Assembly (NCBI GenBank): GCA_017962005.1
Contig: JAGCWE010000039.1
Span: forward strand, 1 to 47,594
Length of the DNA: 47,594 bases
Direction of reading: 5' to 3'
Origin: Paludibacteraceae bacterium
Lineage (GTDB): Bacteria; Bacteroidota; Bacteroidia; Bacteroidales; Paludibacteraceae
Part shown: positions 16,724 through 26,575 of the stretch, in pieces
Position numbering within the stretch: position 1 is the stretch's first letter
Layout: each line of letters starts with the position of its first letter
Program-made: the position numbers and the translations under genes
Notes under the pieces: model-generated
Told to the model about the DNA's origin: nothing
Seen by the model: only the letters and a program-made list of their open reading frames with translations
Database searches by the model: none

Positions 16724-17941
16724 ATGAGCACCTACCGCCGCCAACAAATGCGCATCATACTGGCTGACATCGTGTCCGCCGAACTGGTGTGGCTGCTGTT
16801 CCTGCTCTTCCGCTGGATAGTGTACGAAGGCAAGGTGATGTCGGTGGAGGGAGTGCTGATTCCGGCATTCGACTTCCACAGGCCCCTTGTGCTGTACCCG
16901 CTCGGGTGTCTGGCCGTCTACTATCTGTCAGGCTACTACCTGCACCCGTTCAAGCGCTCACGCTCAAAGGATTTTCTGACCACATTCGTGAGTGCGATGA
17001 TCATCTCGCTGGGCGCGTTCTTCATCATCATCATAGACGACCACGTGACCGAATACCAGCGTTACCTGGTATCGTTAGGCGTGCTCTTCCTGCTGCAGTT
17101 CATCATCAGCCACGCCTGCCGTTGGGCTGTCCGGCGGTTCAGCAGACTATACAACGAGCGCGAGGACGTCATCGTGATAGACCCGCCAACAGGAGACGAA
17201 GGGGAACTGTACCGGCAGATTCGTGACGCCTACCCCACCGGCAAGCCCATCTACATCCGTCCGCGCGTGTATGACCTGCTGACAGGCGCCGCCCAAATCA
17301 GGAACCTGGATGACGAGGCACTGGTTTGCATCACGGAACTGAACATGAGCGACTGGGAAGTGTGCGTCAAACGCGCATTCGACATCGTGGTTGCGGTGAT
17401 ATGCCTCGTGGCACTCAGTCCGCTGTACGCCTTTCTGGCAATGCTGGTATGGCGGTCGTCGAAAGGGCCCGTATTCTATACGCAAGAGCGCACAGGCCTG
17501 CACGGACAGCCGTTCCAGATATACAAGTTCCGCACAATGATTGAGTCGGCGGAGGAAGAGGGTCTGCCGCAACTGAGCAGCAAGGACGACAGCCGCGTTA
17601 CGGGAAGGACAGGGCACTGGATGCGCAAGTACCGGCTGGACGAACTGCCGCAGATATGGAACGTGCTGAAAGGCGACATGTCGTTTGTAGGCCCCCGTCC
17701 GGAGCGTCCGTACTTCATCCGCCTAATAGAGCAACAGGCACCGTACTACTGCCTGCTGTACAAGATACGTCCGGGACTGACGAGCTGGGGCCCCATCCGC
17801 GTGGGATATACGGACACTATAGAGAAGATGATACGCCGCCTGAACTACGACATCGCCTACATGGAGAACATGTCGCTACTGCTGGACCTGAAGATAATGC
17901 TTTCCACCCTGTCGGTCCTCTTCAACGGCAAAGGGCAGTAG
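16724..17941 (+). CDS. Polyprenyl-phosphate sugar-1-phosphate transferase
   Basis: A 405-aa membrane enzyme that starts surface glycan synthesis by moving a sugar-1-phosphate onto undecaprenyl phosphate. Four N-terminal membrane segments (about residues 10-30, 48-66, 83-102, 110-130) are followed by a poorly conserved linker domain. A further hydrophobic segment at about 212-237 leads into the catalytic bacterial sugar transferase domain, with FYTQERTG, YKFRTM, RKYRLDELPQIWNVLKGDMS and FVGPRPERP. The overall layout is WbaP-like. In Porphyromonas gingivalis a WbaP-type enzyme is needed for the A-LPS that anchors type IX secretion cargo, so its place near a putative cargo protease and sprA is suggestive. 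The 3' end overlaps the convergent NadR-like gene by 66 nt. Confidence 0.92.
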   Translation: MSTYRRQQMRIILADIVSAELVWLLFLLFRWIVYEGKVMSVEGVLIPAFDFHRPLVLYPLGCLAVYYLSGYYLHPFKRSRSKDFLTTFVSAMIISLGAFFIIIIDDHVTEYQRYLVSLGVLFLLQFIISHACRWAVRRFSRLYNEREDVIVIDPPTGDEGELYRQIRDAYPTGKPIYIRPRVYDLLTGAAQIRNLDDEALVCITELNMSDWEVCVKRAFDIVVAVICLVALSPLYAFLAMLVWRSSKGPVFYTQERTGLHGQPFQIYKFRTMIESAEEEGLPQLSSKDDSRVTGRTGHWMRKYRLDELPQIWNVLKGDMSFVGPRPERPYFIRLIEQQAPYYCLLYKIRPGLTSWGPIRVGYTDTIEKMIRRLNYDIAYMENMSLLLDLKIMLSTLSVLFNGKGQ

Positions 17942-18427
17942 GCCGGAAAGGCTGCGGAGGACCTGCTGCAAGCGGATGGACGGGTCGGTGCCGCGAATGA
18001 CGGCATAAGGAGCTCCTGTCCGGCGGACACGCGAGAGATAGATGCGGAACAGTTCGTCCCTGCAACCGGGGTTCTCACGAACAGGGTCGGACTGCCACGG
18101 GAGGTCCGGCGCACAAAGGAAATAGTAATCAACCGGGAACTGCTCCATCGCCCGCTGCAGCCACCACGGCGAGCGTCCATAGCACCGGTGCATCCAGACC
18201 TGGGTGATAATCAGTTCGGTGTCGAAAACTGCGTGCGGGAAAGCACGCAGTTGCTGTATCTGGCGGTGCGCTATCGCAACGACATCGCGATAGAGGTACG
18301 GCCGCGTGAGGCGCTCCACATACGTACGCGCATATTCAGGGACGCACGGCATGTCCAGGCGACCGGCGACTGCCGCCGAGAGAGTGGATTTGCCGCAGGA
18401 CTCCGGTCCGATGAACGCTATCCGCAT
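17876..18427 (-). CDS. NadR/Ttd14-like P-loop ATPase
   Basis: A 183-aa protein with an N-terminal Walker A, IGPESCGKSTLS. YARTY and VFDTELIITQVW fit the ATP-dependent kinase domain of NadR (nicotinamide riboside kinase). The NMN adenylyltransferase and DNA-binding parts of full NadR are absent. Its ATG overlaps the sprA stop (TAATG), making it the last gene of the ruvA-sprA operon. Its last 66 nt overlap the convergent sugar transferase gene. Kinase activity on nicotinamide riboside is plausible by family but not certain. Confidence 0.82.
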   Translation of the reverse strand: MRIAFIGPESCGKSTLSAAVAGRLDMPCVPEYARTYVERLTRPYLYRDVVAIAHRQIQQLRAFPHAVFDTELIITQVWMHRCYGRSPWWLQRAMEQFPVDYYFLCAPDLPWQSDPVRENPGCRDELFRIYLSRVRRTGAPYAVIRGTDPSIRLQQVLRSLSGLLPFAVEEDRQGGKHYLQVQQ

Positions 18428-21400
18428 TACCTTGTGAGCATCAGTTTGATGGATATGCCCGCATTATCCGTATTGATAGGATACGAATTGGAGATGAGCG
18501 GCGTGTTGCCTTCGTGGTCATAGAATAGCTTGAGGCTGACACGCTGCGAAACCACGTAGTCCGCGCTAATCTTGATGGCAAGAACACGGTTGCCGGAAGA
18601 CGCCTGCGTCAGATTCTCCTCCACCTTGCGCAAGAGCGTCATAATGTTCTTGTAGCTCACATCGACATTGAGTTTGAGGTCGTTGCTGACTTTCGACTGC
18701 TTGCCATCGCGGTTCTTCTTGGTGAAGTGGAAATCCTTGATGGTGTAGCCCGCGCCAATGACAAACTCGTTGGTGTGTCCCTCGGTGAGTTGGACGGAGG
18801 TGATGTTGAGCGCGATGTTACGCTGCTTGCGATACTCCGCCTTGATGGAAAGCGAATTCTTCATCGTCATATTGACTCCGATGAGCGGCGAGAAGGATTC
18901 CTGCATGCTGACGGAGGATATGTCGTACGAGGCGGACGGTGTCGGCAACTGGGTGGTCACATCACGCGTGAAGCCGAGCGTACGGTCGTTGTCGCCGGCA
19001 CTGACCCACGTGGAGAAGGACGAATAGGAACCGATGGCGTACTTACATGTGTAAGCGTGGGTAAGGGTGACGGAACGGAAATTGTCACGCATCCACGGCA
19101 GCCGTCCCAGTCCATCGAAAGTAACGCTCCAGTTGGGCATCGTGCGCAGAATGGAGATGAACGGATTGAACGATATGCGCGATATGTCGGTGCCGGTATA
19201 AGTGGCCAGGAAAGCGGGAACAAGGACATCGGCAGCCGCCGGATTGATACGTCCTCCCCTGTAGGTCTTACCGACTAACGAATCGGGTATGAAGGTTGAC
19301 CCGGCAGGATACCGAACACCCTGATACCGGTCTTCAATCCGCTGAGCCATCATCGCGCGGTTATCGAGGAACTGGTCGAAAGTCTTGGACGCGAACATCG
19401 TCGATGCGTTGCCAACCTTGTCGAAGGCGGTGGCAATGGCTATCTGCGTGATATTGAACGAACCGGTCGCATTCTGCTGCAAAGTGAAGTCACGCGTCTC
19501 GTCCAAGCGGCCGTAGAGCATCGAGACAGACTGCGCCTCGTACCTCTTTCCGTTGACCTGCACCTTGAATCCGGGGAACGGCTCCAGCGTGACCTTATAG
19601 TCAAAGTCCTGCGTAAAGGCGGAAGCAGACGGTTGCACCACATCGGACGAGAGCGACAGCCAGCCGTTGGCCTTGGCCTGCTGCACAAAATCGTCAGCGA
19701 AGAAACCAAAGGCGAAATCAAAGCCCGGAGCATACTTGTTGTCCACCTGCCGCTGACCCATAAATCCGGGCATGGGATTGAATCCCGGTACGGTCATCGA
19801 GTTGGTCTGACGGTACGTAACCTGCACGCGACGCACCATCGTGCCGAAGAAGGCGGCAAAATCAAGCGCCTGCTGGGCGGGCGTACGCTCGGAAGGATCC
19901 TTAGTAGTAACGGTAACCGCAGCCGCAGCAATATCCTGCTGTACGGTCAGAGCCGCCGAATTATTGTCAATGGCTTTCAGGCTGGCCTGCACGGTATTGC
20001 CGTCCGCATCCTTCACCTCAATCTTGAGCGACTTGGAGCCGAGTTTATGGTTGATGGTGGCCGGCTTGCCTTTCTCGAGCGCAAGCGTCTGCGTGAATTT
20101 CTTCTCGCGGAAGTTGGATCTTCGTGCAGGCCGCGCGGACATCCGCTGCGTCATCTGCTTCCAGTAGTCGCTCTTTCCGTACAGCGTCTCGAGGTTGAGC
20201 TGGGCGTCCGCCTGTATGGCGCGCGTGGAAGCAACCGTGTTACCGAGGTTCTGGTTGGTGGTCGAGCCGGCAGTACGGTTCCATGTATAAGTTCCGTTGT
20301 ACGACGCGTTAGCAGTCAGGCAGTCGAGATACGGAATGCGGTTGAACGGCACGTTCCACGAGGCGGTGAACACCTGCTGGTAGGTGTAGGGAGTCCCCCA
20401 CGTCCCCATACTGCGCAGGAGCGTGTCCTTCCATGCCTCGTAGTAGTCGTGGGTGAATCCGTAGTCACGTATAATCTCCGGCGTGTAATAGCCTTCATCC
20501 ACCGTCGCGTTCATCGCCGTATGGAAGGTGAACTTGAGGTTCTTGGTCAGGTCGTATTTGAAATCGAAGTTGCGGTCCCACATATAGTCTTTGGAGAACG
20601 TGGGTGGCAAAGCAACGGCTTCGGCTCCGTCGTTGACATTGAAGTTGCGCATACGGAGGGATGAGAAATTGCGCTGCATATTCGTGTTGAACGACCACGA
20701 CTGGGGCAAGTAGTAGATATTCAGCTCGGAGAGGAACTTGACATCCTTCACCTTGTCGTTCTTCTTGAACGGCTCCCAAGGTTCGGGATTGAAGGAATAA
20801 GCATAGTTGAACGACCCTTTCTGCGAGGAGTTCTGGTTGTTCTCCAACTCAGGCGAACTCTCCCTCTGCCTGTTGTATGCCGCAGAGAGCGAGAAGTTGG
20901 CGGGGTCGTAGAACATATTCTTTTTCTTGGAGTGTATATCCACCTTGATGTTGCTCGCGCTGAAGGAGAGGTTCTCGCGCCGTGTGTTGGTCGTCTGACG
21001 TACAGAGTCCTTCTCGGCCTTGGTGGTATAGGTTTCGAGGTTGTCTTTCAGCCGTACATCCGAATCGATGGGGTCGTATTTGGGTGACTGGTTCTCGTTG
21101 GAATAGCTGACATAGAGAGGTATCTGGAGATGCGCCTCCTGCGGAACGAGCCTGCCGGCTTCAAGAGCGGCACTGACCGCCACGTTGTAACGGTCCTCCA
21201 TATTCCGTGTCTGCACATTGCTCTCAATGCTGCCGTATCCTGCCGTTTCGAGCCGTCCTGTCACATTGAGCTGGGCAATGTCGCTCACCTTGAGCGCAGC
21301 ATTGGCTATCGCCGCCACACCGCCTTCCTCGTTGAACTCCGACATGCGAAGTTCGTTCACCCAGATTTCGCCATTGACACCGCCCGAGAGGTTGTTCTTA

Positions 21401-24400
21401 CGGTTGCGGACACCTATCATCACCGTCTCTATCTCACCCAAGGTCGGATTACCCATTACCGTCACTTTGTTATCAGGACGACCGTTATCCGTGTCATAGA
21501 TGACATAAGGTATATTGTTGGCCACCGACCGGTCTCCCGCGCGTTTCGCCTTGTTGCGCGCCGTCTTGGCATCGGTGAACACAGAAAGCGGGAAGTCGAA
21601 CTCGTTCTGCTGCGGCCAAACGATAGCGCGGTCACGCACATTGTCATTGTTATAAACACCTGGCTGGGTAATCGAAAGCGGAATCTCGTACTCGTAGTAG
21701 TTGTACTTGAGGTCAGAACCGAGACGGATGAAGCAACTCAGGTCGCCGTCCTGCACCTTCTCGTTGTCCGGGTCGGAATCAACGGCTTCGGCGTGAACGA
21801 ACATCTGCAGACGCTTATAATTGCGCATGTCGAAGGTTACGTTCTTGTAGACGGCGAGCGCGTCATTGTGCTGCAAGTGGTTGACTTTAATCACCAGCGC
21901 CTGCTCGTTCTGGGCAATCAGTTGTGCCTGTCCCGGGTCAGTCTGACGGGATATGCCGGGCGGAAGTACATAGTTGATGGGTGAACGCGCCCCGTTCTCC
22001 TCTATGTTGATGGCCTGCACATCAAGCAGGGCGTTGGAACCGGACAGCGTGGTGTTGTACTGACCCGTGGAAGAGTTGTAATACAATCCCTTGGAATAGT
22101 TCCGCCATTCGCCACGAACCAATTCGAGCGTCGCGAAACGGAGGTGCGTGGTCTGACGGCAACCGGTAAGGTACATACGCATAAAGCGGATGGACTTGTA
22201 GTTGCGTATATTGCCTACCGCGCGGACATCGTTGCCCTTGACAGGAATCTTGAACTGATACCACGTCACCTTGACGGTCTGACCGTTCTTGAGGGTGACG
22301 TTGGTTTCGAGTTTCTCCGCTATATGCTGCATACCCACCTGCAACTGCGAGGGGTCAAGCGAGACGTGGTACTCAAAGTATTTCTCCGACTCATTCAGCG
22401 TATTGTCGCGGTTGATGTCCTCAATATCGGGAGATAGAGTCCAGGCGGTTCCGTAACTGTCGTTGGTGCTGCTCTCCGGAGAGTTACCTTCCGTACCGTT
22501 GACATGCTTGTACCTAAGAAGCACAGGTGTCTCCGCCTGATCGTAGTCCGTTCCGCGATAGTAGTGGTAGTTGTCGCCCGCCGGGTCACGCAGCGGAGAG
22601 AAATTGTCCTGCTGCCAAGCGGTAACGATATCGGGATCCAGTTTGGCGCGAAGAGAATTCACATAGTCAGCGTAAGGACGCTTGCCGTTATACTCATAGG
22701 CGAACTCTTGCGGCGTACTCAGACCGTTGAGTCCAACGTCCTGACGTTCGCGCGCATTCGCCTCGTTGGAGAAAGCCACAGTCGTACTGGTGGTACGAGG
22801 CACGTATCCCCAAGCCGTGGAGTCCAACATCGCACGGTCGGTTTCATTAAGCGGCAAACCGTGCTCGAACGATTTTTTGCCATCACGAAGAATATCCTCG
22901 CTTATGTCGCCAAGGTTGATATAGAGGTCACCACCAGAGAAACCCTCTTCGTTGGTCAAGCGCGGATCCATCAGCCAGAACTGGATGTATTCAATGTTGG
23001 AAGTCTCAAAATCGGTGTTGTCCAAGCGACGCATAATACCACCCCAGTTCTTCTCAGGCTCAATCAGTTCGCCCCGATTGTTAATACGGTCGGCGGAGAT
23101 ATTGTACTGTCCGCGCTCTGCTGGGTAATAGCTGAGGTTGAGTACGGTCATACGCGTGTCCTCGCTTGCCAGCACCTCCTTGTTGGGATAGATCTCCTGC
23201 TCATAGACGATACGCGTGCGATGGTCGGACAAGGCTTCCGGGTCGGACTTGATGTGCATCGGCGTGTTGGTCTGCGGGTGTCCGAAGATGGGATCCACCG
23301 TGTACCAACTGAGATGCGCGCGGTGCCGGTTGTAGTCATAGTCGTCGCTCTTTCTGGCATCCTCATAATAGGTGCCGGTCGAACCATCCGCCGGATCGGA
23401 CGGCGTGGAAGCAAGGAACCAGTTGGTCGGATAATGGATGTCAATCCCCGTGGTGGTGGACTCAAAGTCGTCCATATAGGCAGTCCCCGCCTTCCCCACT
23501 TCGTGCGTATGTCCCGGAACGAGATGGGCAAACTCCGCCCCCACCTGGAACGAACTGGGGGCTGTGGCTGTCATCCACGGTATCTCATCGATGGCGTTAG
23601 ACAGCCAGTTCATTTGCTTCTGGTAGTTGAGGTTCAACCCCCATATCATATTGCTGAGCGGCTCGCTGCCGGCATTCACCTTAGTGGTGAGCGGCGCCTC
23701 GTGCATGTACATAATCGTACCGCCCACGTTGAAATCCTTGCTGAATTCGTATTGCAGATTAGCCCCATACAAGCCCTTGCGCACCATCGAGAATGTCGAT
23801 TGGTTCTCCAGTTGCACATTGACCTGCGTTCCCGCATCAAGGATAGACTGGTTGAGAATGGTGACAACACCCATCGTATAGTCCACCGTATAGTCCACAT
23901 TCTCCGTAAGCGTCGCACCGCCCGCCGTCACTTTGACGCTGCCTCGCGGCACGTTCATCGCGTTGAGACGTATCTCGCTGCTGTTGGTGCCTTTGTACTT
24001 ACCCGAAATGACAAACTTGTTCTTTTCAGTCATCTCCTGCGCTTCGACACGGGTCGAATCGTACAGTTCCTGAAAACAGTACTTCTCCACCAAAGCAGGG
24101 TCATTACCCAGTTGAGCAGCAAGGTGGCTGCCGAATGGCTCAAGCACGGGGAACATAATACGTCCCGTAGAACTGAACGCGGTGTAACCTTCCACATAGT
24201 CGAACCGTCCGTCGGGCGAGGCGTTGTTTTTGGTGTCCAACCGGTCGGCATTCAAGACTCGCAGCAACTGCTTGCTCTTCACAGGTCCCTCAGTGAGGTA
24301 CTGCAACTGGGTACCGATGGAGTCATTGCGGTAAAAGACGTACAACTCGAACTTGTCGCTTGACATCGTACTGGCACCGAGCGAGTAAAAGTTCTTCATC

Positions 24401-25935
24401 ATCAAATCCCATGAACCGTAATGCTCACCTTTACGGGTGGAATTGGGGGCGTGAGGCGAGTTGTTGGATGGCTTGAGCAGTTTGAGAACAAGAGCGGGTG
24501 CCGCGTCACCGGTGGTGGAAGAGGATGGCACATCGGTGGAGAACTCACCTACCTGAAAGACCTGACCGCCATAAGTGTACTCGTATGCAACGGCGAGCAC
24601 CTCATCCTGATTGAGCGCAGTACGAAGGGATATAAAACCAAGCGCAGGGTTAAGAGTGTATTCACCAGATGTGAGCAGGCGAGCCGATTCCACCTTCTCG
24701 TAGTTCTCGCCACTGACCCAATTGAAGTTGTTTTGCAGTGTGGTCGTTATCTGTGAGATGGAGCGTATATTGTCGCCCAAACCCATCAGCTGGTCGTAGA
24801 GGACGTTGTTGCGGTTGGCAGGTGTAGCAAAATCATTGCCTGACGTATAGAGCGACTGGTCAAGCAGGTGTGTCACATCTCCCTCACCGAGGTCAATAAA
24901 GGCAGTGAAGTTGCGTGCCTGGTCGTAGTTGCCGCGCCGGTTGGTGACCCATACCTCAATACGGTTGATGGTTACACCGGAGGCTGCATACGGCAACGTG
25001 GACATAGCCGCCTCAAAACGGTCGCGGAAATAGTACCCCAGGAAGAAATGCTTGTTCTCATCGTAATGGTCGGCTGTAACCTCATACTTGGTCATCTGCG
25101 CCCCACCCTCCGACGACACCTGCTGCGCATCACTGTTCTGCTGACTGATTACCGCCTGCACCTTGAGCCGTCCGAACTTCAGGTTGGTTTTCACACCGAA
25201 CAGAGCCTGACTACCCCTGATGAGCTGTGAGTTGAGGTCAAGCGAAACATTTCCGCCCTCTACAGACTGGACGATGTCGTCATCCTGCCCTTTGTAGGCG
25301 AGTTTGATGTTCTGCTGGTCGAAAGAGAAAGTGGCTTCGGTGTTGTAACTAAGGTTGAGATTGAGCCGGTCGCCCACCTTGCCGTTGACATTGACCTGAA
25401 TCTTCTCATCGAAGTCGAACACGTTGTTGTTCTTCGCCCTTCGTGTAAGAGCAGGGTTGTCCACGAACTGATGGTTGAAACCGAAGATGAGTTCCGCACT
25501 TCCCTGTAACTTGAGCTGCACACCGCCCGGACCAAACACTTTGTCAGCGGGACCGATATTGAACTTCATATCGGTGATGTCAAACTTCTTTTCGTTGCTG
25601 TGTTCGACCTCACCGATCTTCTGCTGCCAGTACTTGCGAATGAACTGCCTTTCCTGATACTGCTTGTACTCTTCGGGGGTCATCAGATAGGGCGATTCAA
25701 TATCGAGTTCGCCTATCTTGGTTCGAAGCAGATAGGTGTTCTGCAGCGGTTGGTACTCAACGGTGGTTTGCACCGACTGGTCGGGCGTTGGCAAAGAGGG
25801 AGAGACTATACTCCCGACAGTGTCAGCACGCTGAACGGAATCGGCATGTAGTTGCGCGGGCGTCAGTTGCGGTGTCTGTGCATTGAGTACAAGCGGAACA
25901 AGCAACAAAAACAATATGAGCGGACGATGTGTCAA
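18427..25935 (-). CDS. sprA: SprA, outer-membrane translocon of type IX secretion
   Basis: SprA (Sov in Porphyromonas) is the giant 36-strand barrel through which type IX cargo crosses the outer membrane; in gliding species it is also needed for motility. The early region with KFNIGPADKVFGPGGVQLKL, GKVGDRLNLNLSYNTEATFSF and VEGGNVSLDLNSQLI is diagnostic, and length and position next to ruvA fit. No ATG lies between the ruvA stop and the signal peptide. I place the start at TTG 25935, just before THRPLILFLLLVPLVLNAQ; the first in-frame ATG, at 26121, is inside ruvA. Length is then 2502 aa. It is part of the operon secreted protein - ruvA - sprA - NadR-like protein. Confidence 0.95.
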   Translation of the reverse strand: MTHRPLILFLLLVPLVLNAQTPQLTPAQLHADSVQRADTVGSIVSPSLPTPDQSVQTTVEYQPLQNTYLLRTKIGELDIESPYLMTPEEYKQYQERQFIRKYWQQKIGEVEHSNEKKFDITDMKFNIGPADKVFGPGGVQLKLQGSAELIFGFNHQFVDNPALTRRAKNNNVFDFDEKIQVNVNGKVGDRLNLNLSYNTEATFSFDQQNIKLAYKGQDDDIVQSVEGGNVSLDLNSQLIRGSQALFGVKTNLKFGRLKVQAVISQQNSDAQQVSSEGGAQMTKYEVTADHYDENKHFFLGYYFRDRFEAAMSTLPYAASGVTINRIEVWVTNRRGNYDQARNFTAFIDLGEGDVTHLLDQSLYTSGNDFATPANRNNVLYDQLMGLGDNIRSISQITTTLQNNFNWVSGENYEKVESARLLTSGEYTLNPALGFISLRTALNQDEVLAVAYEYTYGGQVFQVGEFSTDVPSSSTTGDAAPALVLKLLKPSNNSPHAPNSTRKGEHYGSWDLMMKNFYSLGASTMSSDKFELYVFYRNDSIGTQLQYLTEGPVKSKQLLRVLNADRLDTKNNASPDGRFDYVEGYTAFSSTGRIMFPVLEPFGSHLAAQLGNDPALVEKYCFQELYDSTRVEAQEMTEKNKFVISGKYKGTNSSEIRLNAMNVPRGSVKVTAGGATLTENVDYTVDYTMGVVTILNQSILDAGTQVNVQLENQSTFSMVRKGLYGANLQYEFSKDFNVGGTIMYMHEAPLTTKVNAGSEPLSNMIWGLNLNYQKQMNWLSNAIDEIPWMTATAPSSFQVGAEFAHLVPGHTHEVGKAGTAYMDDFESTTTGIDIHYPTNWFLASTPSDPADGSTGTYYEDARKSDDYDYNRHRAHLSWYTVDPIFGHPQTNTPMHIKSDPEALSDHRTRIVYEQEIYPNKEVLASEDTRMTVLNLSYYPAERGQYNISADRINNRGELIEPEKNWGGIMRRLDNTDFETSNIEYIQFWLMDPRLTNEEGFSGGDLYINLGDISEDILRDGKKSFEHGLPLNETDRAMLDSTAWGYVPRTTSTTVAFSNEANARERQDVGLNGLSTPQEFAYEYNGKRPYADYVNSLRAKLDPDIVTAWQQDNFSPLRDPAGDNYHYYRGTDYDQAETPVLLRYKHVNGTEGNSPESSTNDSYGTAWTLSPDIEDINRDNTLNESEKYFEYHVSLDPSQLQVGMQHIAEKLETNVTLKNGQTVKVTWYQFKIPVKGNDVRAVGNIRNYKSIRFMRMYLTGCRQTTHLRFATLELVRGEWRNYSKGLYYNSSTGQYNTTLSGSNALLDVQAINIEENGARSPINYVLPPGISRQTDPGQAQLIAQNEQALVIKVNHLQHNDALAVYKNVTFDMRNYKRLQMFVHAEAVDSDPDNEKVQDGDLSCFIRLGSDLKYNYYEYEIPLSITQPGVYNNDNVRDRAIVWPQQNEFDFPLSVFTDAKTARNKAKRAGDRSVANNIPYVIYDTDNGRPDNKVTVMGNPTLGEIETVMIGVRNRKNNLSGGVNGEIWVNELRMSEFNEEGGVAAIANAALKVSDIAQLNVTGRLETAGYGSIESNVQTRNMEDRYNVAVSAALEAGRLVPQEAHLQIPLYVSYSNENQSPKYDPIDSDVRLKDNLETYTTKAEKDSVRQTTNTRRENLSFSASNIKVDIHSKKKNMFYDPANFSLSAAYNRQRESSPELENNQNSSQKGSFNYAYSFNPEPWEPFKKNDKVKDVKFLSELNIYYLPQSWSFNTNMQRNFSSLRMRNFNVNDGAEAVALPPTFSKDYMWDRNFDFKYDLTKNLKFTFHTAMNATVDEGYYTPEIIRDYGFTHDYYEAWKDTLLRSMGTWGTPYTYQQVFTASWNVPFNRIPYLDCLTANASYNGTYTWNRTAGSTTNQNLGNTVASTRAIQADAQLNLETLYGKSDYWKQMTQRMSARPARRSNFREKKFTQTLALEKGKPATINHKLGSKSLKIEVKDADGNTVQASLKAIDNNSAALTVQQDIAAAAVTVTTKDPSERTPAQQALDFAAFFGTMVRRVQVTYRQTNSMTVPGFNPMPGFMGQRQVDNKYAPGFDFAFGFFADDFVQQAKANGWLSLSSDVVQPSASAFTQDFDYKVTLEPFPGFKVQVNGKRYEAQSVSMLYGRLDETRDFTLQQNATGSFNITQIAIATAFDKVGNASTMFASKTFDQFLDNRAMMAQRIEDRYQGVRYPAGSTFIPDSLVGKTYRGGRINPAAADVLVPAFLATYTGTDISRISFNPFISILRTMPNWSVTFDGLGRLPWMRDNFRSVTLTHAYTCKYAIGSYSSFSTWVSAGDNDRTLGFTRDVTTQLPTPSASYDISSVSMQESFSPLIGVNMTMKNSLSIKAEYRKQRNIALNITSVQLTEGHTNEFVIGAGYTIKDFHFTKKNRDGKQSKVSNDLKLNVDVSYKNIMTLLRKVEENLTQASSGNRVLAIKISADYVVSQRVSLKLFYDHEGNTPLISNSYPINTDNAGISIKLMLTR

Positions 25936-25960
25936 GAGAAGATCAAAGGAGGTGATGTAT

Positions 25961-26575
25961 CTATAACATTTTGAGTGCCAAACGGATGACCTGCTCCACA
26001 GTAGCAGAAGGTGTATCTTGCAGAATCTTGTCCACCACCTTGTTGGAAGGTGCAAGCGCAAAACCGAGCATCGTGAGTGCGCTGACGGCTTCCCCGCGTA
26101 TAGGAGTGGCAACCGGCTCACTGTACTCCGGAGTCACCACATCGGACACATTCTCCTGTCCGAGGTCAATTTTGAGCACCTTGTCTTTGAGATCGACAAT
26201 GACGCGCTGCGCCGTTTTGGGACCGAGTCCTTTAACCTGACTGAGCTGGCGTGCGTTGCCCGTGGCTATAATCTGACGTGCTTCGCCCGCGCTGAAGGCG
26301 GACATAATCATACGTGCCGTATTCGCTCCTATGCCGCTTACTGTGAGCAGCAGGTCAAACAAGGCTCTCTCCCCCTTAGTGGGGAAACCGAACAAGTCGT
26401 GTGTATCTTCGCGGATGATTTCTGTAACAAAGAGTCTTACTTCCTTGTTTTCGAGTGGCTGCAGGAAAGAGTAAGTGGGCAACGCGATATTAACCGCGTA
26501 GCCCACGCCTGCTGCATCTATCACTGCCATAGCCGGATTGAGCTCTGTCAGTGAACCCCGGATATAGTCAATCAT
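25961..26575 (-). CDS. ruvA: Holliday junction branch-migration protein RuvA
   Basis: A 204-aa DNA-binding subunit of the RuvAB complex, which targets the RuvB helicase to Holliday junctions. The N-terminal OB domain opens MIDYIRGSL. Two helix-hairpin-helix motifs follow (VSGIGANTA and VKGLGPKTAQRVIVDLKDK), and the C-terminal RuvB-binding domain ends ALKML. The start overlaps the previous stop as ATGA. The sprA signal peptide begins 26 nt after its stop, so the two are co-transcribed, a linkage that is common in Bacteroidota. Confidence 0.97.
   Translation of the reverse strand: MIDYIRGSLTELNPAMAVIDAAGVGYAVNIALPTYSFLQPLENKEVRLFVTEIIREDTHDLFGFPTKGERALFDLLLTVSGIGANTARMIMSAFSAGEARQIIATGNARQLSQVKGLGPKTAQRVIVDLKDKVLKIDLGQENVSDVVTPEYSEPVATPIRGEAVSALTMLGFALAPSNKVVDKILQDTPSATVEQVIRLALKML

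Noticed and set aside
19633-20664. Plus-strand reading of 343 codons inside sprA
   Set aside because: Also antisense to sprA, with no promoter or homology visible.
22504-24363. Long plus-strand reading (619 codons) across sprA
   Set aside because: It lies antisense to the clearly coding sprA. Its His/Val/Arg-rich composition is that of a reverse-strand shadow and it has no domain.
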